Of a DNA stretch of 36,579 nt, positions 33,624 to 36,579 are shown one piece after another (positions within the stretch are counted from its first letter, which is position 1; each line of letters starts with the position of its first letter). A program made the position numbers and the translations under genes. Below the pieces are notes generated by a model. The model was not told the DNA's origin. It searched no databases and saw only the letters and a list, made by a program, of their open reading frames with translations. This DNA is from Streptomyces thermovulgaris (GTDB taxonomy: Bacteria > Actinomycetota > Actinomycetes > Streptomycetales > Streptomycetaceae), in NCBI RefSeq assembly GCF_002155915.1, contig NZ_MUME01000107.1, forward strand, positions 1 through 36,579, given 5' to 3'.

Positions 33624-33769
33624 ACGGCCATCCAATCAGCCCGCTCACCACCGGCGCGGCCGTCCGGCAGGCCCGTGTCCGGCGGCCGCGTCCGGCCGGG
33701 CCCGGACGGACGAGGGGCCGGTGGACCGCACGAGGTGGCCGACCGGCCGCGCTGCTCGTGGGGACACGT

Positions 33770-33846
33770 GGACCGGCCGCCGTGTGCACGACGGCCGGTC
33801 CCCGCGGTGCGGCCCACCCGCCCCGGAGGAAGGGCGGGTGGGCCGC
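33770..33846 (-). terminator. tandem hairpin terminators of the gntK-gntP operon
   Basis: Hairpin 1 (first transcribed): GCGGCCCACCCGCCC (33809-33823) pairs perfectly with GGGCGGGTGGGCCGC (33832-33846) around an 8-base loop, 34 bases past the gntP stop. Hairpin 2: GGACCGGCCG (33770-33779) with CGGCCGGTCC (33792-33801). The order and distance fit strong termination of minus-strand transcription. Confidence 0.85.
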
Positions 33847-33880
33847 GATCGCCGTACTCGGTGCGGGGCCCTCGGACCGC

Positions 33881-35278
33881 CTAGATCACCAGGGACAGCA
33901 GCAGGACCAGGGCACCGGCGACCACCGAGATGATCGTCTCCATGACCGACCAGCTCTTGACCGTCTGCCCGACGCTCATGCCGAAGTACTCCTTCACCAG
34001 CCAGAACCCGGCGTCGTTGACATGGCTGAAGAAGAGCGAGCCGGCACCGATGATCAGAACCAGCAGGGCGGTGTGGGTGGTCGACATGTCGGCCGCGAGC
34101 GGGGCGACCAGACCGGCCGCCGAGATGGTCGCCACGGTCGCCGAACCGGTCGCGAGCCGGATCGCCACCGCGATCAGCCAGGCCAGCAGCAGGGTCGGGA
34201 TCGACCAGTCCTTGGATATGTCCAGGATCATCTGACCCACCCCGCAGTCGATCAGCGTCTGCTTGAAGCCGCCGCCCGCGCCGACGATCAGCAGGATGCC
34301 GGCGATGGGCATGAGGCTCGTGTCGACGGTCCGCGCGATCCGCTCCTTGCCGAACCCGGCCGGCAGGCCCAGCGTGAAGATGCCGGCGAGCACGGCGGCC
34401 AGCAGCGCGATCATCGGGGAGCCGACGATGTCGAAGACGCGCTGGGTCATGTTCCCGGGGTCGTCCACGACGATGTCGACCAGGGCCTTGGCCAGCATCA
34501 GGACCACCGGCAGCAGCACCGTGGCCAGGGTGATGCCGAAGCCGGGACGCCGCTCCAGCTCCTCCGACGGACGCTGGGGCAGCATCCGGTCGGGGACGGG
34601 GACGTCCACCCAGCGGGCCGCGAACCTGGAGAACAGCGGACCGGCGACGACCACCGTCGGAATGGCGACCAGGAGGCCGAGCGCCAGCGTGATGCCCAGG
34701 TTGGCGCCGACCGCGTCGATCGCCACCAGCGGACCGGGGTGCGGGGGGATCAGGCCGTGCATCACGGACAGACCGGCCAGCGCCGGGATGCCGATGCGCA
34801 TCAGGGAGTAGTTGCCGCGCTTGGCCACCATCAGCACCACCGGGATCAGCAGCACGATGCCGACCTCGAAGAACAGCGGCAGACCGATCACGGAGGCGAT
34901 CAGCACCATCGCCCACGGCATCGTCCGGCCCCGGGCCTTGGCCAGGATCGTGTCGACGATCTCGTCGGCGCCGCCGGAGTCGGCGAGCATCCTGCCGAGG
35001 ATCGCGCCGAGGGCGATCAGCACGCCCACACCGGCGACGGTCGAGCCCAGGCCGGCGGTGAAGCTGCCGATGGCCTTGTCGAGCGGTGCCCCGGCGAGCG
35101 CGCCGAGCACCAGCGACCCGATGGTCAACGACAGGAAGGCGTGCAGCTTGTACCGGGTGATGAGAAGGACGATGACGGCGATGCCCGCCAGGACGGCGAT
35201 GCCCAGCTGAGCGTGTCCGGCCGAGGTGATCGGCGGGGGCGCGTCCGCTGCCAGCATCTCGACGCTGAGTCTGGTCAC
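33881..35278 (-). CDS. gntP: gluconate permease (GntP family)
   Basis: A 465-residue transporter with about 12-14 hydrophobic helices. Recognisable GntP blocks are LITRYKLHAFLSLTIGSLVLGALAG, LGAILGRMLADSGGADEIVDTIL, IGLPLFFEVGIVLLIPVVLMVAKRG, GIPALAGLSVMHGLIPPHPGPLVAI, and FFSHVNDAGFWLVKEYFGMS. It imports gluconate by proton symport in related organisms. GTG 35278 has AAGGGA at good spacing; longer frames upstream are not conserved in style. It lies 115 bases downstream of gntK, same strand, so the two form the gluconate uptake and phosphorylation operon. Tandem hairpins follow. Confidence 0.96.
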   Translation of the reverse strand: MTRLSVEMLAADAPPPITSAGHAQLGIAVLAGIAVIVLLITRYKLHAFLSLTIGSLVLGALAGAPLDKAIGSFTAGLGSTVAGVGVLIALGAILGRMLADSGGADEIVDTILAKARGRTMPWAMVLIASVIGLPLFFEVGIVLLIPVVLMVAKRGNYSLMRIGIPALAGLSVMHGLIPPHPGPLVAIDAVGANLGITLALGLLVAIPTVVVAGPLFSRFAARWVDVPVPDRMLPQRPSEELERRPGFGITLATVLLPVVLMLAKALVDIVVDDPGNMTQRVFDIVGSPMIALLAAVLAGIFTLGLPAGFGKERIARTVDTSLMPIAGILLIVGAGGGFKQTLIDCGVGQMILDISKDWSIPTLLLAWLIAVAIRLATGSATVATISAAGLVAPLAADMSTTHTALLVLIIGAGSLFFSHVNDAGFWLVKEYFGMSVGQTVKSWSVMETIISVVAGALVLLLSLVI

Positions 35279-35393
35279 GGTGTTCCCTTGCAGATGAGGT
35301 GGGGTGTCGGGGGAGTGGGGGTGCACCGCGGTCGGTGACCGCGGGGAGAGACGTCACCGCCGGAACGGCCGCGCCTCGGCCGGCCGCGTGGTG

Positions 35394-35900
35394 CTAGTCG
35401 AGGTCCTCCAGCGCGGCCAGGGCACGCGCGGTGATCTCCTCGGGGGTGCCGGAGATGTCGACCGCGACGCCCGGCTCGTCCGGCTGGAGCGGCTGCAGGG
35501 TGGCGAACTGGGAGTCCAGCAACGCCGTCGGCATGAAGTGACCCCGGCGGTTCGCCATGCGACGCTCGACGAGTTCCCGGTCGCCCGTCAGGTGGACGAA
35601 CACGATGCCGGGAGCCGCGGCCCTCAGCCGGTCGCGGTACGACCGCTTCAGCGCCGAGCTGCTCACCACCCCGCCCCGGCCCGTCCGCCCGCGTGCCCAG
35701 GCGCCGATGGCGTCCAGCCACGGCCACCGGTCCTCGTCCTCGAGCGGGATCCCGGCCGTCATCTTGGCGATGTTGGCCTCGGGGTGGAAGTCGTCGCCCT
35801 CGGCGTACGGGACGCCGAGCCGGGCGGCCAGCAGCGGACCGATCGTGGTCTTGCCCGTGCCGGCCACGCCCATCACCACAACGACGTGGGGGGTGCGCAT
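35394..35900 (-). CDS. gntK: gluconokinase
   Basis: A 168-residue P-loop kinase that makes 6-phosphogluconate. Walker A is GVAGTGKTT (11-19); other GntK marks are EGDDFHPEANIAKMTAGIPLEDEDRWPWL, SSSALKRSYRDRLR, FVHLTGDRELVERRMANRRGHFMPTALLDSQFATLQPLQ. The ATG at 35900 is five bases after GAGG; a GTG directly before it is possible. The gene is divergent from gntR across a 143-bp AT-richer region, and gntP follows downstream. In related Streptomyces this operon is repressed by the adjacent GntR and induced by gluconate. Confidence 0.97.
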   Translation of the reverse strand: MRTPHVVVVMGVAGTGKTTIGPLLAARLGVPYAEGDDFHPEANIAKMTAGIPLEDEDRWPWLDAIGAWARGRTGRGGVVSSSALKRSYRDRLRAAAPGIVFVHLTGDRELVERRMANRRGHFMPTALLDSQFATLQPLQPDEPGVAVDISGTPEEITARALAALEDLD

Positions 35901-35963
35901 CACTGCCTCGCTGTCTTCCTCGACGAGCGACGTCGACGTCCGACGTCCGCCATACTGAAACCC

Positions 35964-35978
35964 ATAGGTACGACAAAT
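35964..35978. promoter_or_regulatory. candidate GntR operator in the gnt divergent promoter
   Basis: ATAGGTACGACAAAT is a partial inverted repeat centred on GTAC-like bases and resembles FadR-subfamily GntR sites. It lies in the 143-bp AT-rich gap between gntK and gntR, so one site could serve both. Only about half of the arm positions pair, so the call is tentative. Confidence 0.35.
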
Positions 35979-36008
35979 TCAAGAGTCTGTGACATATAAA
36001 TCTGACTT

Positions 36009-36036
36009 TTGAGTCCCTTGATCCACGCCGTACCCT
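36009..36036 (+). promoter_or_regulatory. candidate gntR promoter
   Basis: TTGAGT (36009-36014) and TACCCT (36031-36036), 16-bp spacer. The expected start falls at or next to the ATG at 36044, so the transcript could be leaderless. TGTGGGG before the ATG is a weak alternative ribosome-binding site. Confidence 0.45.
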
Positions 36037-36043
36037 GTGGGGC

Positions 36044-36579
36044 ATGAGCACACCGGGCCGGGGGCTGCACGGCCATGTACTGGACATCCTTGGCCCAGCC
36101 ATCACCGCGGGGGAGTACCCGCCGGGCAGCGTGCTGAGAACCGACGAACTGGCACAGCGCTTCGAGGTGTCACGCTCCGTCATGCGCGAGGCGGTCCGCG
36201 TCCTGGAGTCCATGCGCCTGGTCGCCTCACGCCGCCGGGTCGGCGTGACCGTGCTGCCCCAGTCGGAGTGGAACGTCTACGACCCGCAGGTCATCCGCTG
36301 GCGTCTGGCGGGCGCCGACCGGCCCCGGCAGCTGCGCTCACTGACCGTGCTGCGCTCCGCGGTCGAGCCGGTCGCGGCCGGCCTGGCCGCCCAGCACGCC
36401 ACCCCCGAGCAGTGCGCCGAACTCACCGAGTGCGCCCTGGGCATGGTGGCGAACTCGCGCGGCCACCGGCTGGAGGAGTACCTGGTGCACGACATCGCCT
36501 TCCACCGCGTGATCCTCACGGCCTCCGGCAACGAGATGTTCGCCCGCCTCGGCGACGTCGTCGCCGAGGCGGGCGAACA
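36044..36579 (+). CDS. gntR: FadR-type GntR regulator of gluconate genes (3' end beyond window)
   Basis: The first 178 residues of a GntR-family regulator; the frame is open at the window edge. The N-terminal winged helix is ILGPAITAGEYPPGSVLRTDELAQRFEVSRSVMREAVRVLESMRLVASRRRVGVTV, and the helical C-terminal half begins VIRWRLAGADRPRQLRSLTVLRSAVEPVAAGLAAQHA and EYLVHDIAFHRVILTASGNEMF, which is the FCD domain with metal- or ligand-binding His residues. It diverges from gntK, so it is most likely the gluconate repressor. ATG 36044 starts right at the domain. Confidence 0.93.
   Translation, partial: MSTPGRGLHGHVLDILGPAITAGEYPPGSVLRTDELAQRFEVSRSVMREAVRVLESMRLVASRRRVGVTVLPQSEWNVYDPQVIRWRLAGADRPRQLRSLTVLRSAVEPVAAGLAAQHATPEQCAELTECALGMVANSRGHRLEEYLVHDIAFHRVILTASGNEMFARLGDVVAEAGE

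Overview
The window is a gene-dense, very GC-rich stretch of Streptomyces-type actinobacterial chromosome. The signs are a strong third-codon-position GC bias, GTG and TTG starts, near absence of TTA codons, ECF sigma/zinc anti-sigma and TetR/GntR regulators, a class F sortase, and a lipase closely resembling the S. rimosus GDSL lipase. The order gntR-gntK-gntP ... soxR ... hmgA ... sigma/anti-sigma ... lipase matches what I recall of the S. coelicolor chromosome (soxR SCO1697, gnt genes around SCO1678-1680, lipase SCO1725). That is memory, not a search. I see no tRNA, rRNA, CRISPR array, insertion sequence or phage gene. There are 37 coding regions, two of them cut by the window edges.

Layout. 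(1) 1-5629, mostly minus strand: a surface-glycan locus. Four overlapping genes (polyprenol-phosphate-type GT2, second GT2, polysaccharide deacetylase, Wzx-like flippase) follow a roughly 290-nt leader. Behind them lie a CelD/FemAB-type GNAT protein and a small membrane protein. (2) 5867-8785, plus strand: secreted SGNH lipase, an ECF sigma factor with its zinc-binding RskA-like anti-sigma factor, and a small conserved-looking protein. (3) 8838-13416, minus strand: CoA-transferase III, a stand-alone type ISP restriction-enzyme C-terminal domain protein, a HutC-type GntR regulator and hmgA (tyrosine/homogentisate breakdown) behind a near-perfect palindrome. (4) 13886-19390, plus strand: TetR regulator, secreted wall-anchor-like protein with class F sortase, then aldehyde and zinc alcohol dehydrogenases ending in a 32-bp perfect palindrome. 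(5) 19516-23466: ArsR-type regulator, YiaA/B membrane protein, TetR/MaoC pair, SoxR, zinc-ribbon protein.

(6) 23754-27983: two convergent secreted hydrolases, a penicillin-acylase-family enzyme and a NamZ-type exo-muramidase. They carry the only two TTA (bldA) codons I found in the window. (7) 28157-32147: an SDR, a TetR regulator and an acyl-CoA dehydrogenase/phosphotransferase pair. The pair has the hallmarks of the ACAD10/ACAD11-LvaA/LvaC route for 4-hydroxyacyl-CoA. The SDR and pair promoters share one palindromic operator. (8) 32270-36579: two DUF202 membrane proteins, a Nudix hydrolase, and the gluconate operon gntK-gntP divergent from a FadR-type GntR.

The most interesting candidates are the shared-TTA hydrolase pair, the phosphotransferase/ACAD module with its deduced regulon, a second TetR operator pair (maoC and its tetR), and a sortase with an adjacent substrate carrying a degenerate sorting signal. 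Strong hairpins separate most convergent gene pairs.
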